From positions 62,001-126,000 of the forward strand of contig JAUCBJ010001977.1 in NCBI GenBank assembly GCA_032718475.1: a stretch of DNA of 64,000 nt. The letters are read 5' to 3'. This document shows positions 12,601-26,035 of this stretch, piece after piece. Position numbers and translations under genes: made by a program. Under the pieces are notes generated by a model that saw only the letters and a program-made list of their open reading frames with translations, did no database searches and was not told the origin of the DNA. The stretch is from Nemertoderma westbladi. Taxonomy: Eukaryota > Xenacoelomorpha > Nemertodermatida > Nemertodermatidae. Each line of letters starts with the position of its first letter. The stretch's first letter is position 1.

Positions 12601-15600
12601 TCTACCAAGTACATTCACCTAGAAATAGAATCTACCAAGTACATTCACCTAGAAATAGAATCTACCAAGTACATTCAGCTAGAAATAGAATCTACCAAGT
12701 ACATTCATCTAGAAATAGAATCTACCAAGTACATTCACATAGAAATAGAATCTACCAAGTACATTCATCTAGAAATAGAATCTACCAAGTACATTCATCT
12801 AGAAATAGAATCTATCAAGTACATTCACCTAGAAATAGAATCTACCAAGTACATTCACCTAGAAATAGAATCTACCAAGTACATTCATCTAGAAATAGAA
12901 TCTACCAAGTACATTCACCTAGAAATAGAATCTACCAAGTACATTCACCTAGAAATAGAATCTACCAAGTACATTCACCTAGAAATAGAATCTACCAAGT
13001 ACATCCCCCTAGAAATAGAATCTACCAAGTACATTCATCTAGAAATAGAATCTACCAAGTACATTCATCTAGAAATAGAATCTACCAAGTACATTCATCT
13101 AGAAATAGAATCTACCAAGTACATTCACCTATAAATAGAATCTACCAAGTACATTCACCTAGAAATAGAATCTACCAAGTACATTCATCTAGAAATAGAA
13201 TCTACCAAGTACATTCACCTAGAAATAGAATCTACCAAGTACATTCACCTAGAAATAGAATCTACCAAGTACATTCACCTAGAAATAGAATCTACCAAGT
13301 ACATTCATCTAGAAATAGAATCTACCAAGTACATTCACCTAGAAATAGAATCTACCAAGTACATTCACCTAGAAATAAAATCTACCAAGTACATTCACCT
13401 ATAAATAGAATCTACCAAGTACATTCATCTAGAAATAGAATCTACCTAGTACATTCATCTAGAAATAGAATCTACCAAGTACATTCACCTAGAAATAGAA
13501 TCTACCAAGTACATTCACCTAGAAATAGAATATACCAAGTACATTCACCTAGAAATAGAATCTACCAAGTACATTCACCTAGAAATAGAATCTACCAAGT
13601 ACATTCACCTAGAAATAGAATCTACCAAGTACATTCATCTAGAAATAGAATCTACCAAGTACATTCATCTAGAAATAGAATCTACCAAGTACATTCACCT
13701 AGAAATAGAATCTACCAAGTACATTCATCTAGAAATAGAATCTACCAAGTACATTCATCTAGAAGTAGAATCTACCAAGTACATTCATCTAGAAATAGAA
13801 TCTACCAAGTACATTCACCTAGAAATAGAATCTACCAAGTACATTCACCTAGAAATAGAATCTACCAAGTACATTCACCTAGAAATAGAATCTACCAAGT
13901 ACATTCACCTAGAAATAGAATCTACCAAGTACATTCATCTAGAAATAGAATCTACCAAGTACATTCATCTAGAAATAGAATCTACCAAGTACATTCACCT
14001 AGAAATAGAATCTACCAAGTACATTCACCTAGAAATAGAATCTACCAAGTACATTCACCTAGAAATAGAATCTACCAAGTACATTCATCTAGAAATAGAA
14101 TCTACCAAGTACATTCAACTATAAATAGAATCTACCAAGTACATTCACCTAGAAATAGAATCTACCAAGTACATTCACCTATAAATAGAATCTACCAAGT
14201 ACATTCACCTAGAAATAGAATCTACCAAGTACATTCATCTAGAAATAGAATCTACCAAGTACATTCACCTAGAAATAGAATCTACCAAGTACATTCACCT
14301 ATAAATAGAATCTACCAAGTACATTCACCTAGAAATAGAATCTACCAAGTACATTCACCTAGAAATAGAATCTACCAAGTACATTCACCTAGAAATAGAA
14401 TCTACCAAGTAAATTCACCTAGAAATAGAATCTACCAAGTACATTCACCTAGAAATAGAATCTACCAAGTACATTCATCTAGAAATAGAATCTACCAAGT
14501 ACATTCAACTATAAATAGAATCTACCAAGTACATTCACCTAGAAATAGAATCTACCAAGTACATTCACCTATAAATAGAATCTACCAAGTACATTCACCT
14601 AGAAATAGAATCTACCAAGTACATTCACCTAGAAATAGAATCTACCAAGTACATTCACCTATAAATAGAATCTACCAAGTACATTCACCTAGAAATAGAA
14701 TCTACCAAGTACATTCATCTAGAAATAGAATCTACCAAGTACATTCAACTATAAATAGAATCTACCAAGTACATTCACCTAGAAATAGAATCTACCAAGT
14801 ACATTCACCTATAAATAGAATCTACCAAGTACATTCACCTAGAAATAGAATCTACCAAGTACATTCATCTAGAAATAGAATCTACCAAGTACATTCACCT
14901 AGAAATAGAATCTACCAAGTACATTCACCTATAAATAGAATCTACCAAGTACATTCACCTAGAAATAGAATCTACCAAGTACATTCATCTAGAAATAGAA
15001 TCTACCAAGTACATTCACCTATAAATAGAATCTACCAAGTACATTCACCTAGAAATAGAATCTACCAAGTACATTCACCTATAAATAGAATCTACCAAGT
15101 ACATTCACCTAGAAATAGAATCTACCAAGTACATTCATCTAGAAATAGAATCTACCAAGTACATTCACCTAGAAATAGAATCTACCAAGTACATTCACCT
15201 AGAAATAGAATCTACCAAGTACATTCATATAGAAATAGAATCTACCAAGTACATTCACCTATAAATAGAATCTACCAAGTACATTCACCTATAAATAGAA
15301 TCTACCAAGTACATTCATCTAGAAATAGAATCTATCAAGTACATTCACCTAGAAATAGAATCTACCAAGTACATTCATCTAGAAATAGAATCTACCAAGT
15401 ACATTCACCTAGAAATAGAATCTACCAAGTACATTCACCTAGAAATAGAATCTACCAAGTACATTAACCTAGAAATAGAATCTACCAAGTACATTCACCT
15501 AGAAATAGAATCTACCAAGTACATTCACCTAGAAATAGAATCTACCAAGTACATTCACCTAGAAATAGAATCTACCAAGTACATTCATCTAGAAATAGAA

Positions 15601-16962
15601 TCTACCAAATACATTCATCTAGAAATAGAATCTACCAAGTACATTCATCTAGAAATAGAATCTACCAAGTACATTCACCTAGAAATAGAATCTACCAAGT
15701 ACATTAACCTAGAAATAGAATCTACCAAGTACATTCACCTAGAAATAGAATCTACCAAGTACATTCACCTAGAAATAGAATCTACCAAGTACATTCACCT
15801 AGAAATAGAATCTACCAAGTACATTAACCTAGAAATAGAATCTACCAAGTACATTCACCTAGAAATAGAATCTACCAAGTACATTCATCTAGAAATAGAA
15901 TCTACCAATACATTCATCTAGAAATAGAATCTACCAAGTACATTCACCTAGAAATAGAATCTACCAAGTACATTCACCTAGAAATAGAATCTACCAAGTA
16001 CATTCATCTAGAAATAGAATCTACCAATACATTAACCTAGAAATAGAATCTACCAAGTACATTCATCTAGAAATAGAAATAGAATCTACCAAGTACATTC
16101 ACCTAGAAATAGAATCTACCAAGTACATTCACCTAGAAATAGAATCTACCAAGTACATTAACCTAGAAATAGAATCTACCAAGTACATTCACCTAGAAAT
16201 AGAATCTACCAAGTACATTCACCTAGAAATAGAATCTACCAATACATTCATCTAGAAATAGAATCTACCAAGTACATTCACCTAGAAATAGAATCTACCA
16301 AGTACATTCACCTAGAAATAGAATCTACCAAGTACATTCATCTAGAAATAGAATCTACCAATACATTAACCTAGAAATAGAATCTACCAAGTACATTCAT
16401 CTAGAAATAGAATCTACCAAGTACATTCATCTAGAAATAGAATCTACCAAGTACATTCATCTAGAAATAGAATCTACCAAGTACATTCACCTAGAAATAG
16501 AATCTACCAAGTACATTCACCTAGAAATAGAATCTACCAAGTACATTCATCTAGAAATAGAATCTACCAATACATTAACCTAGAAATAGAATCTACCAAG
16601 TACATTCACCTAGAAATAGAATCTACCAAGTACATTCACCTAGAAATAGAATCTACCAAGTACATTCATCTAGAAATAGAATCTACCAATACATTAACCT
16701 AGAAATAGAATCTACCAAGTACATTCATCTAGAAATAGAATCTACCAATACATTAACCTAGAAATAGAATCTACCAAGTACATTCATCTAGAAATAGAAT
16801 CTACCAAGTACATTCACCTAGAAATAGAATCTACCAAGTACATTCATCTAGAAATAGAATCTACCAATACATTAACCTAGAAATAGAATCTACCAAGTAC
16901 ATTCATCTAGAAATAGAATCTACCAAGTACATTCACCTAGAAATAGAATCTATCAAGTACAA
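9649..16962. repeat. 30-bp minisatellite array derived from a 5' splice site
   Basis: About 240 units of 30 bp, AATCTACCAAGTACATTCA + (C/T)CTAGAAATAG, very uniform for 7.3 kb, with a few 29-bp and 24-bp variants toward the right end. On the minus strand each unit reads TTCTAG|GTGAATGTACTTGG. The genuine donor of the 16988-17186 exon reads GCTAG|GTTAGTTTATTTGG. A gapless comparison over 25 bases from CTAG onward gives 19 identities. The first unit begins within about 40 bases of the donor, so the array grew from the exon-intron junction into the intron. A 213-codon plus-strand open frame at its left end is a repeat artefact. Confidence 0.95.
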
Positions 16963-16987
16963 ATAAGTATCTCCCAAATAAACTAAC

Positions 16988-17186
16988 CTAGCAGGGAATA
17001 TTCTAGTAATTCCACCAGATGTACCCACTAATATGTTAGTGACACCGATTTTCAACCACCTCTCGCATTGTGGAGGCGGGTCGTTGCCGCATAAAGTTGC
17101 ATGGTTTTCAATATACTTGCCGGTTGCCATGGCATCGAGTATTAAGTGACTAATCATGTCCCGTTTTTTACGATCAAGTGGATCAC
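16988..17186 (-). CDS. Alpha2-delta-like gene, exon g (GGITRIFP block)
   Basis: This 199-nt minus-strand exon is bounded by acceptor TTTTTATATTTTTAG|GTGATCC and donor CCTGCTAG|GTTAGT. With the last base of the 25408-25505 exon it reads C-DPLDRKKRDMISHLILDAM, later CERWLKIGVTNILVGT, then SGGITRIFPA. Calcium channel alpha2-delta proteins have a corresponding stretch: a cysteine, a run like DLINRVLLDA, then a conserved GGITRVYP block in the extracellular region after the Cache domain. Phases fit on both sides (enters phase 1, leaves phase 2). The protein would be an extracellular auxiliary subunit that traffics and modulates voltage-gated calcium channels. The exon's donor is the parent of the 30-bp satellite that fills the following intron. 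Confidence 0.9.
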
Positions 17187-17336
17187 CTAAAAATATAAAA
17201 ATATTTGAACGCTTTAGGCAGCACCAGGCAAGACGAGGAAGACAGTGAACAAGGAAAACCGCGCTCAACTAACTATTATAGCTGTATACTGGTATAGGCT
17301 ACAGTTTGTTGTACATGTTGGCTGACTACAACCCAA
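17187..17336 (-). other. Intron 3' end before exon g
   Basis: Single-copy sequence carrying the acceptor tract of exon g, ending where the 25-bp array starts. Confidence 0.6.
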
Positions 17337-20300
17337 TACACGTTGGCTGACTACAACCCAGTACACGTAGGCTGACTACAGCCCAGTACACGTAGGCTGA
17401 CTACAGCCCAGTACACGTTGGCTGACTACAGCCCAGTACACGTAGGCTGACTACAACCCAGTACACGTAGGCTGACTACAACCCAATACACGTTGGCTGA
17501 CTACAGCCCAATACACGTTGGCTGACTACAGCCCAATACACGTTGGCTGACTACAGCCCAATACACGTTGGCTGACTACAGCCCAATACACGTTGGCTGA
17601 CTACAGCCCAATACACGTTGGCTGACTACAGCCCAATACACGTTGGCTGACTACAGCCCAGTACACGTAGGCTGACTACAGCCCAATACACGTAGGCTGA
17701 CTACAGCCCAATACACGTTGGCTGACTACAGCCCAATACACGTTGGCTGACTACAACCCAGTACACGTAGGCTGACTACAACCCAGTACACGTAGGCTGA
17801 CTACAACCCAGTACACGTAGGCTGACTACAACCCAGTACACGTAGGCTGACTACAACCCAATACACGTTGGCTGACTACAGCCCAATACACGTTGGCTGA
17901 CTACAGCCCAATACACGTTGGCTGACTACAGCCCAATACACGTAGTCTATGCTAAGCTAGTTTTTCGATCACCCACCAATTTTTATACTGTTAGCTACTA
18001 GTTTTTTATCAATTTTTTCAAAATGTGAGCTGTTGTTAGCTAATTATTAAATGTTCTAAAATAAATTTTTTATCCTTGATCTTTTTTAAAAAAAAGTGAA
18101 AAAAATCACATACATACATACTGTAGCTAATTGTTTATATTTTATTTTTGTATAAGTTCTAGAACATTAACATTATTCTAGAACGTTTTATAAAAAGTTA
18201 AAAATCATTCGCAAATATAGCTAGTTTTTGCTATTTAACGGTCAGAAAATGTTCCCTATTCTTAAACTAGAAACGCAACGCAAGCGTTGCGGTAAGGAGC
18301 CCTTTTTACCGAGTTATGAAGACTCTGAAATTAGTATGGTTTTTTTATATATGTATGTTCAGTTTGTTTAACGTCGATTGGATCAACATTTCGGAGAGCT
18401 GGAGTAGAATTATAACCCGACATCTAGTAGGTTCATCCAAATTAGGTTAAAAATGAGTAAAGGCTTCAAAACGATCCTATTAAAAACGATTCTTATTATT
18501 ATATTAAAACGATTCTATTACAGACAGACGGACAGACAGGCGGTCATGATATTAGGCCCTATTACAGTACTAATTAAAATTGTGCACGAGTAGCTTCGCT
18601 GACTAATCGTGGCTCGTTACACAGTATATTAATTTAATACAACGTACGATGTTTCCCATAGTTCCATCGAACTTTTGTTATTGGGTTATTTAATACGCAT
18701 GACCATTCAGTTTGACAAAACATTAACTTTTGTTACATTATGTCAACGTAACAGCGTTCTGGTGAATTACTCGTAACGCTGCAAAGTACGTCAGTTGAGT
18801 TGAATGACTTGGTAAGACCATCAATAGCCCCATAACACGAAAATTGCCATCATAGACTCAATGATAGAAATACCAGCTGGTGCGGATACGTCCAAACTAC
18901 AGATAAGTATTTTACTTGCCAAGTTTTAGTAATAAAAGTTTTAGTTGTGTTTATACTCACTCACACTATCACAGACAGTAATCAAACATCAACTGTTTAT
19001 AATGTATTACCCCGTCAGCGGAATCTCTTCCCAGTGAATCCTATAGGAATATCTACAATGTTATACACACTGCTATGTTATATGGTAGGCCAGCTGAGTA
19101 TTATAAGCACAGGGCCGTTAATTAATTAATAGGGCTGCATTCAAATGGGTCAGGCCCGCCAATAATGCCCCTAAGCCAACTCTCTATGTATTCCTTTGCC
19201 ACAGCAGTCAATGAATGTCTATATACATTTAATTTCGCGACAAAATAATATCAAAAAAACGAAATATATCGAATACCACTCATAAAATCGATCTGAAATT
19301 TTGTAACGCGATTATGAACCACCAAAACAATGTACTTGCAAAATTTAATCAAAAAAGCTAGGCAGGAAGTGTACGAAACTGCAATGGGGTAGACGACTCG
19401 GAAATTTTTTGGTATTTTGATATTTTTGGATGTCAAACCAAAAACAGCTATTATGAAAGGCAGAATAATGGTGACACGGGCAACACTAGTACCAGTAACA
19501 CTTTACAGTGAACTGCCAAAAAATCTAAATAATTTCCATCTAGTGCTAATCTACCCATCCCGCATTGTTCGCTGTAAAAACAATTAAAAAATAGATTAAT
19601 GAAACGCCTGGCAGTATTTAGCTAGCTATATTTGTTCTTAGCTACAGCTCTACGGTACAGGTATGGGCGAAATAAATATTATTCTAGAATAATTAACTTG
19701 ATATAAATCAATTTGCCTCCATACCGCTATCCTATAATCGATTATTAAACACAACATAAATACACATCCAAATAAATACTTAGCTACATTTATTATTTGT
19801 TTTATTTTAGATACTGCAATATTATACTTTATATTAGCCAATCAACTGCGCTTGACAACTGTTGCTGTGTTATGGCTGACAGCCCAGTACACGTAGGCTG
19901 ACTACAACCCAGTACACGTAGGCTGACTACAACCCAATACACGTTGGCTGACTACAGCCCAATACACGTTGGCTGACTACAGCCCAATACACGTTGGCTG
20001 ACTACAGCCCAATACACGTTGGCTGACTACAGCCCAATACACGTTGGCTGACTACAGCCCAATACACGTTGGCTGACTACAGCCCAGTACACGTAGGCTG
20101 ACTACAGCCCAATACACGTAGGCTGACTACAGCCCAATACACGTTGGCTGACTACAGCCCAATACACGTTGGCTGACTACAACCCAGTACACGTAGGCTG
20201 ACTACAACCCAGTACACGTAGGCTGACTACAACCCAGTACACGTAGGCTGACTACAACCCAGTACACGTAGGCTGACTACAACCCAATACACGTTGGCTG

Positions 20301-23300
20301 ACTACAGCCCAATACACGTTGGCTGACTACAGCCCAATACACGTTGGCTGACTACAGCCCAATACACGTAGTCTATGCTAAGCTAGTTTTTCGATCACCC
20401 ACCAATTTTTATACTGTTAGCTACTAGTTTTTTATCAATTTTTTCAAAATGTGAGCTGTTGTTAGCTAATTATTAAATGTTCTAAAATAAATTTTTTATC
20501 CTTGATCTTTTTTAAAAAAAAGTGAAAAAAATCACATACATACATACTGTAGCTAATTGTTTATATTTTATTTTTGTATAAGTTCTAGAACATTAACATT
20601 ATTCTAGAACGTTTTATAAAAAGTTAAAAATCATTCGCAAATATAGCTAGTTTTTGCTATTTAACGGTCAGAAAATGTTCCCTATTCTTAAACTAGAAAC
20701 GCAACGCAAGCGTTGCGGTAAGGAGCCCTTTTTACCGAGTTATGAAGACTCTGAAATTAGTATGGTTTTTTTATATATGTATGTTCAGTTTGTTTAACGT
20801 CGATTGGATCAACATTTCGGAGAGCTGGAGTAGAATTATAACCCGACATCTAGTAGGTTCATCCAAATTAGGTTAAAAATGAGTAAAGGCTTCAAAACGA
20901 TCCTATTAAAAACGATTCTTATTATTATATTAAAACGATTCTATTACAGACAGACGGACAGACAGGCGGTCATGATATTAGGCCCTATTACAGTACTAAT
21001 TAAAATTGTGCACGAGTAGCTTCGCTGACTAATCGTGGCTCGTTACACAGTATATTAATTTAATACAACGTACGATGTTTCCCATAGTTCCATCGAACTT
21101 TTGTTATTGGGTTATTTAATACGCATGACCATTCAGTTTGACAAAACATTAACTTTTGTTACATTATGTCAACGTAACAGCGTTCTGGTGAATTACTCGT
21201 AACGCTGCAAAGTACGTCAGTTGAGTTGAATGACTTGGTAAGACCATCAATAGCCCCATAACACGAAAATTGCCATCATAGACTCAATGATAGAAATACC
21301 AGCTGGTGCGGATACGTCCAAACTACAGATAAGTATTTTACTTGCCAAGTTTTAGTAATAAAAGTTTTAGTTGTGTTTATACTCACTCACACTATCACAG
21401 ACAGTAATCAAACATCAACTGTTTATAATGTATTACCCCGTCAGCGGAATCTCTTCCCAGTGAATCCTATAGGAATATCTACAATGTTATACACACTGCT
21501 ATGTTATATGGTAGGCCAGCTGAGTATTATAAGCACAGGGCCGTTAATTAATTAATAGGGCTGCATTCAAATGGGTCAGGCCCGCCAATAATGCCCCTAA
21601 GCCAACTCTCTATGTATTCCTTTGCCACAGCAGTCAATGAATGTCTATATACATTTAATTTCGCGACAAAATAATATCAAAAAAACGAAATATATCGAAT
21701 ACCACTCATAAAATCGATCTGAAATTTTGTAACGCGATTATGAACCACCAAAACAATGTACTTGCAAAATTTAATCAAAAAAGCTAGGCAGGAAGTGTAC
21801 GAAACTGCAATGGGGTAGACGACTCGGAAATTTTTTGGTATTTTGATATTTTTGGATGTCAAACCAAAAACAGCTATTATGAAAGGCAGAATAATGGTGA
21901 CACGGGCAACACTAGTACCAGTAACACTTTACAGTGAACTGCCAAAAAATCTAAATAATTTCCATCTAGTGCTAATCTACCCATCCCGCATTGTTCGCTG
22001 TAAAAACAATTAAAAAATAGATTAATGAAACGCCTGGCAGTATTTAGCTAGCTATATTTGTTCTTAGCTACAGCTCTACGGTACAGGTATGGGCGAAATA
22101 AATATTATTCTAGAATAATTAACTTGATATAAATCAATTTGCCTCCATACCGCTATCCTATAATCGAGTATTAAACACAACATAAATACACATCCAAATA
22201 AATACTTAGCTACATTTATTATTTGTTTTATTTTAGATACTGCAATATTATACTTTATATTAGCCAATCAACTGCGCTTGACAACTGTTGCTGTGTTATG
22301 GCTGACAGCCCAGTACACGTAGGCTGACTACAACCCAGTACACGTAGGCTGACTACAACCCAATACACGTTGGCTGACTACAGCCCAATACACGTTGGCT
22401 GACTACAGCCCAATACACGTTGGCTGACTACAGCCCAATACACGTTGGCTGACTACAGCCCAATACACGTTGGCTGACTACAGCCCAATACACGTTGGCT
22501 GACTACAGCCCAATACACGTTGGCTGACTACAGCCCAATACACGTTGGCTGACTACAGCCCAATACACGTTGGCTGACTACAGCCCAATACACGTAGGCT
22601 GACTACAGCCCAATACACGTTGGCTGACTACAGCCCAGTACACGTAGGCTGACTACAACCCAGTACACGTAGGCTGACTACAACCCAGTACACGTAGGCT
22701 GACTACAACCCAGTACACGTAGGCTGACTACAACCCAATACACGTTGGCTGACTACAGCCCAATACACGTTGGCTGACTACAGCCCAGTACACGTAGGCT
22801 GACTACAACCCAGTACACGTAGGCTGACTACAACCCAGTACACGTAGGCTGACTACAACCCAGTACACGTAGGCTGACTACAACCCAATACACGTTGGCT
22901 GACTACAGCCCAATACACGTTGGCTGACTACAGCCCAATACACGTTGGCTGACTACAGCCCAATACACGTAGTCTATGCTAAGCTAGTTTTTCGATCACC
23001 CACCAATTTTTATACTGTTAGCTACTAGTTTTTTATCAATTTTTTCAAAATGTGAGCTGTTGTTAGCTAATTATTAAATGTTCTAAAATAAATTTTTTAT
23101 CCTTGATCTTTTTTAAAAAAAAGTGAAAAAAATCACATACATACATACTGTAGCTAATTGTTTATATTTTATTTTTGTATAAGTTCTAGAACATTAACAT
23201 TATTCTAGAACGTTTTATAAAAAGTTAAAAATCATTCGCAAATATAGCTAGTTTTTGCTATTTAACGGTCAGAAAATGTTCCCTATTCTTAAACTAGAAA

Positions 23301-24910
23301 CGCAACGCAAGCGTTGCGGTAAGGAGCCCTTTTTACCGAGTTATGAAGACTCTGAAATTAGTATGGTTTTTTTATATATGTATGTTCAGTTTGTTTACCG
23401 TCGATTGGATCAACATTTCGGAGAGCTGGAGTAGAATTATAACCCGACATCTAGTAGGTTCATCCAAATTAGGTTAAAAATGAGTAAAGGCTTCAAAACG
23501 ATCCTATTAAAAACGATTCTTATTATTATATTAAAACGATTCTATTACAGACAGACGGACAGACAGGCGGTCATGATATTAGGCCCTATTACAGTACTAA
23601 TTAAAATTGTGCACGAGTAGCTTCGCTGACTAATCGTGGCTCGTTACACAGTATATTAATTTAATACAACGTACGATGTTTCCCATAGTTCCATCGAACT
23701 TTTGTTATTGGGTTATTTAATACGCATGACCGACCATTCAGTTTGACAAAACATTAACTTTTGTTACATTATGTCAACGTAACAGCGTTCTGGTGAATTA
23801 CTCGTAACGCTGCAAAGTACGTCAGTTGAGTTGAATGACTTGGTAAGACCATCAATAGCCCCATAACACGAAAATTGCCATCATAGACTCAATGATAGAA
23901 ATACCAGCTGGTGCGGATACGTCCAAACTACAGATAAGTATTTTACTTGCCAAGTTTTAGTAATAAAAGTTTTAGTTGTGTTTATACTCACTCACACTAT
24001 CACAGACAGTAATCAAACATCAACTGTTTATAATGTATTACCCCGTCAGCGGAATCTCTTCCCAGTGAATCCTATAGGAATATCTACAATGTTATACACA
24101 CTGCTATGTTATATGGTAGGCCAGCTGAGTATTATAAGCACAGGGCCGTTAATTAATTAATAGGGCTGCATTCAAATGGGTCAGGCCCGCCAATAATGCC
24201 CCTAAGCCAACTCTCTATGTATTCCTTTGCCACAGCAGTCAATGAATGTCTATATACATTTAATTTCGCGACAAAATAATATCAAAAAAACGAAATATAT
24301 CGAATACCACTCATAAAATCGATCTGAAATTTTGTAACGCGATTATGAACCACCAAAACAATGTACTTGCAAAATTTAATCAAAAAAGCTAGGCAGGAAG
24401 TGTACGAAACTGCAATGGGGTAGACGACTCGGAAATTTTTTGGTATTTTGATATTTTTGGATGTCAAACCAAAAACAGCTATTATGAAAGGCAGAATAAT
24501 GGTGACACGGGCAACACTAGTACCAGTAACACTTTACAGTGAACTGCCAAAAAATCTAAATAATTTCCATCTAGTGCTAATCTACCCATCCCGCATTGTT
24601 CGCTGTAAAAACAATTAAAAAATAGATTAATGAAACGCCTGGCAGTATTTAGCTAGCTATATTTGTTCTTAGCTACAGCTCTACGGTACAGGTATGGGCG
24701 AAATAAATATTATTCTAGAATAATTAACTTGATATAAATCAATTTGCCTCCATACCGCTATCCTATAATCGATTATTAAACACAACATAAATACACATCC
24801 AAATAAATACTTAGCTACATTTATTATTTGTTTTATTTTAGATACTGCAATATTATACTTTATATTAGCCAATCAACTGCGCTTGACAACTGTTGCTGTG
24901 TTATGGCTGA
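17337..24910. repeat. Higher-order repeat: 25-bp arrays plus three near-identical 1.93-kb blocks
   Basis: Three 25-bp arrays (GGCTGACTACAGCCCAATAC + ACGTT; about 17337-17943, 19874-20369, 22300-22970) alternate with three copies of a 1.93-kb single-copy block (17944-19873, 20370-22299, 22971-24904). The blocks are almost identical. I see one substitution in the second (GAGTATTAAAC for GATTATTAAAC). The third has one substitution (GTTTACCGTCG for GTTTAACGTCG) and a 4-bp GACC duplication. The periods are 2426 and 2601 bp. The 175-bp difference is exactly seven 25-bp units. Each block contains a CGCAACGC-AA-GCGTTGCG hairpin and a GACAGACGGACAGACAGG tract. No exon is found inside. The repeat lies in the intron between the 25408-25505 and 16988-17186 exons. 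Confidence 0.95.
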
Positions 24911-25407
24911 CGTCACTCGTGCAGTTTTCTGAAACGGCCTGATTTTTCGGTGTTGCTAATTTTGCGTTTTAAAATTGCTATAACTCTGCCAATATTATTT
25001 TTTTTAAAGTAAAATTGCTCTCTGGGGTTTTTTCACATGCTCTTTCACATGAAACCAACGAAAACTCAAAAAACAATTTCCGAGTCGTCTACCCAATTCC
25101 GGTATATGGATAGTCTATGGATGGATAGCTATGTATATCCCTCACTGACAATTTTTTCTGACAGTAACTATCCCTGCTCTTTGAGCGGACTCCTAAAAAT
25201 ATAGTCCCAGAACATTTTTTATTCTAGAATGTTCTTTATACATTTTACATTAGTTTGAAACAAACCAAGATTCCATTGAGACTCACCAGTATTCAAAACT
25301 ATAAGCCCTAATAGGGTCGGTTGATATCTTTCGCTATGGAGAGCATTATCATATTGTCCTATTATATTATATATTTATTATAAAGTCCGATTTCAATATA
25401 AACTTAC
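24911..25407 (-). other. Unique intron sequence after exon f
   Basis: Single-copy AT-rich sequence. A pair of ATGTGAAAG/CTTTCACAT-type inverted motifs lies near 25035-25055. No coding exon is seen. Confidence 0.5.
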
Positions 25408-25505
25408 ATGCGGTCCTATAACTGCTGCCATGTCCAATTATTTTCTTAATCTCCTCCTTATATCTCTTATTAGTCCAATTTGTACTGAAATTGTCACAAT
25501 AAAGC
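25408..25505 (-). CDS. Alpha2-delta-like gene, exon f
   Basis: This 98-nt minus-strand exon has acceptor CCTTTTGTTATAG|GCTTTATTG and donor CCGCAT|GTAAGT. It starts with one base that completes the TGG codon left by the 25701-25948 exon. It reads LYCDNFSTNWTNKRYKEE, then IKKIIGHGSSYRTA, and ends with a single T that combines with the next exon to give TGT (Cys). The YC and the later C-D pair sit where alpha2-delta proteins have DYCND and SCNADL, with cysteines expected to be disulfide-bonded. The exact phase agreement on both sides (2 in, 1 out) is strong support even though the exon is short. The intron between this exon and exon e is only 195 nt and is free of satellite. Confidence 0.85.
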
Positions 25506-25700
25506 CTATAACAAAAGGAAAACTTCATATGAAATTGATATTATTAATGTTCTATTTAGACTAGTATTAATGTACATGATCAAGCAATACTAAATGATAA
25601 TAGGCCTAGGCCTATAATAGGTTGATGGCTGATATAGTTATGAGTAGATTGGCGTAGTTTGTAACAGCACCCAGAGTGAACAGTTGTGTTTCATACTCAC
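25506..25700 (-). other. Short intron (195 nt) between exons e and f
   Basis: This intron begins GTGAGT and ends TTGTTATAG on the minus strand. It is the only visible intron of the gene without tandem repeats. Confidence 0.8.
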
Positions 25701-25948
25701 CAGGGCGATATTAAAACAGTTCCCGGACCGTTAAATGCCTGGGTTACCAGACTGATAGAGTCGCTATCATTGGTCCCGAAATTATGTCCAGTTGCAAATA
25801 GGTAGGTGTTCTCCTCAGATATGTGGTTATCGGCTGGCCTTTGGGTGTCTAGATGGGGGACCCCAGCCACCAGAATGTATGGTGAAGGGGGCTCAGAGTT
25901 GGTTGTTAGACTATAACAGTACTTGTATCTCATCTTCCTTACATATAT
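25701..25948 (-). CDS. Alpha2-delta-like gene, exon e
   Basis: This minus-strand exon ends at a consensus donor, CGCCCTG|GTGAGT, two bases into a codon. The preferred start is acceptor ATGTTTATAG|ATATATGT in phase 0, giving IYVRKMRYKYCYSLTTNSEP, then PSPYILVAGVPHLD. This resembles the end of the alpha2-delta Cache region, where a Y-Y-Y/T-P pattern is followed by a hydrophobic strand such as FSLGVALP. Later residues (SEENTYLFATGHNFGTNDSD) are not family-specific. An alternative acceptor, ATATGTAAG|GAAGATG, would work with the alternative donor of the preceding exon. The choice changes only a few residues. A plus-strand 83-codon open frame over this exon is a shadow. Confidence 0.85.
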
Positions 25949-26035
25949 CTATAAACATTAAATGGTTCCGTATAATAATTATTGTCATTAAATGTTGTCT
26001 ATACTTACTAATTTGTACTAGAAACGGGCCTAGCG
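25949..26035 (-). other. Intron end before exon e
   Basis: Short unique sequence between the 144-bp array and the exon-e acceptor. It contains the palindrome CGGGCCTAGCGGCCCG. Confidence 0.5.

Noticed and set aside
8377-16962. Could the regular 26/30-bp arrays be a CRISPR?
   Set aside because: Units abut directly with no unique spacers, and the sequence is animal.
17337-17943. 25-bp satellite as a copy of the exon-f donor or exon-g acceptor
   Set aside because: No convincing match by eye to GTAAGTTTATATTG or to the acceptor tract.
18947-19129. 60-codon frame repeated in each 1.93-kb block
   Set aside because: Repeated only because the block is triplicated; no domain, and AT-rich sequence yields such frames by chance.
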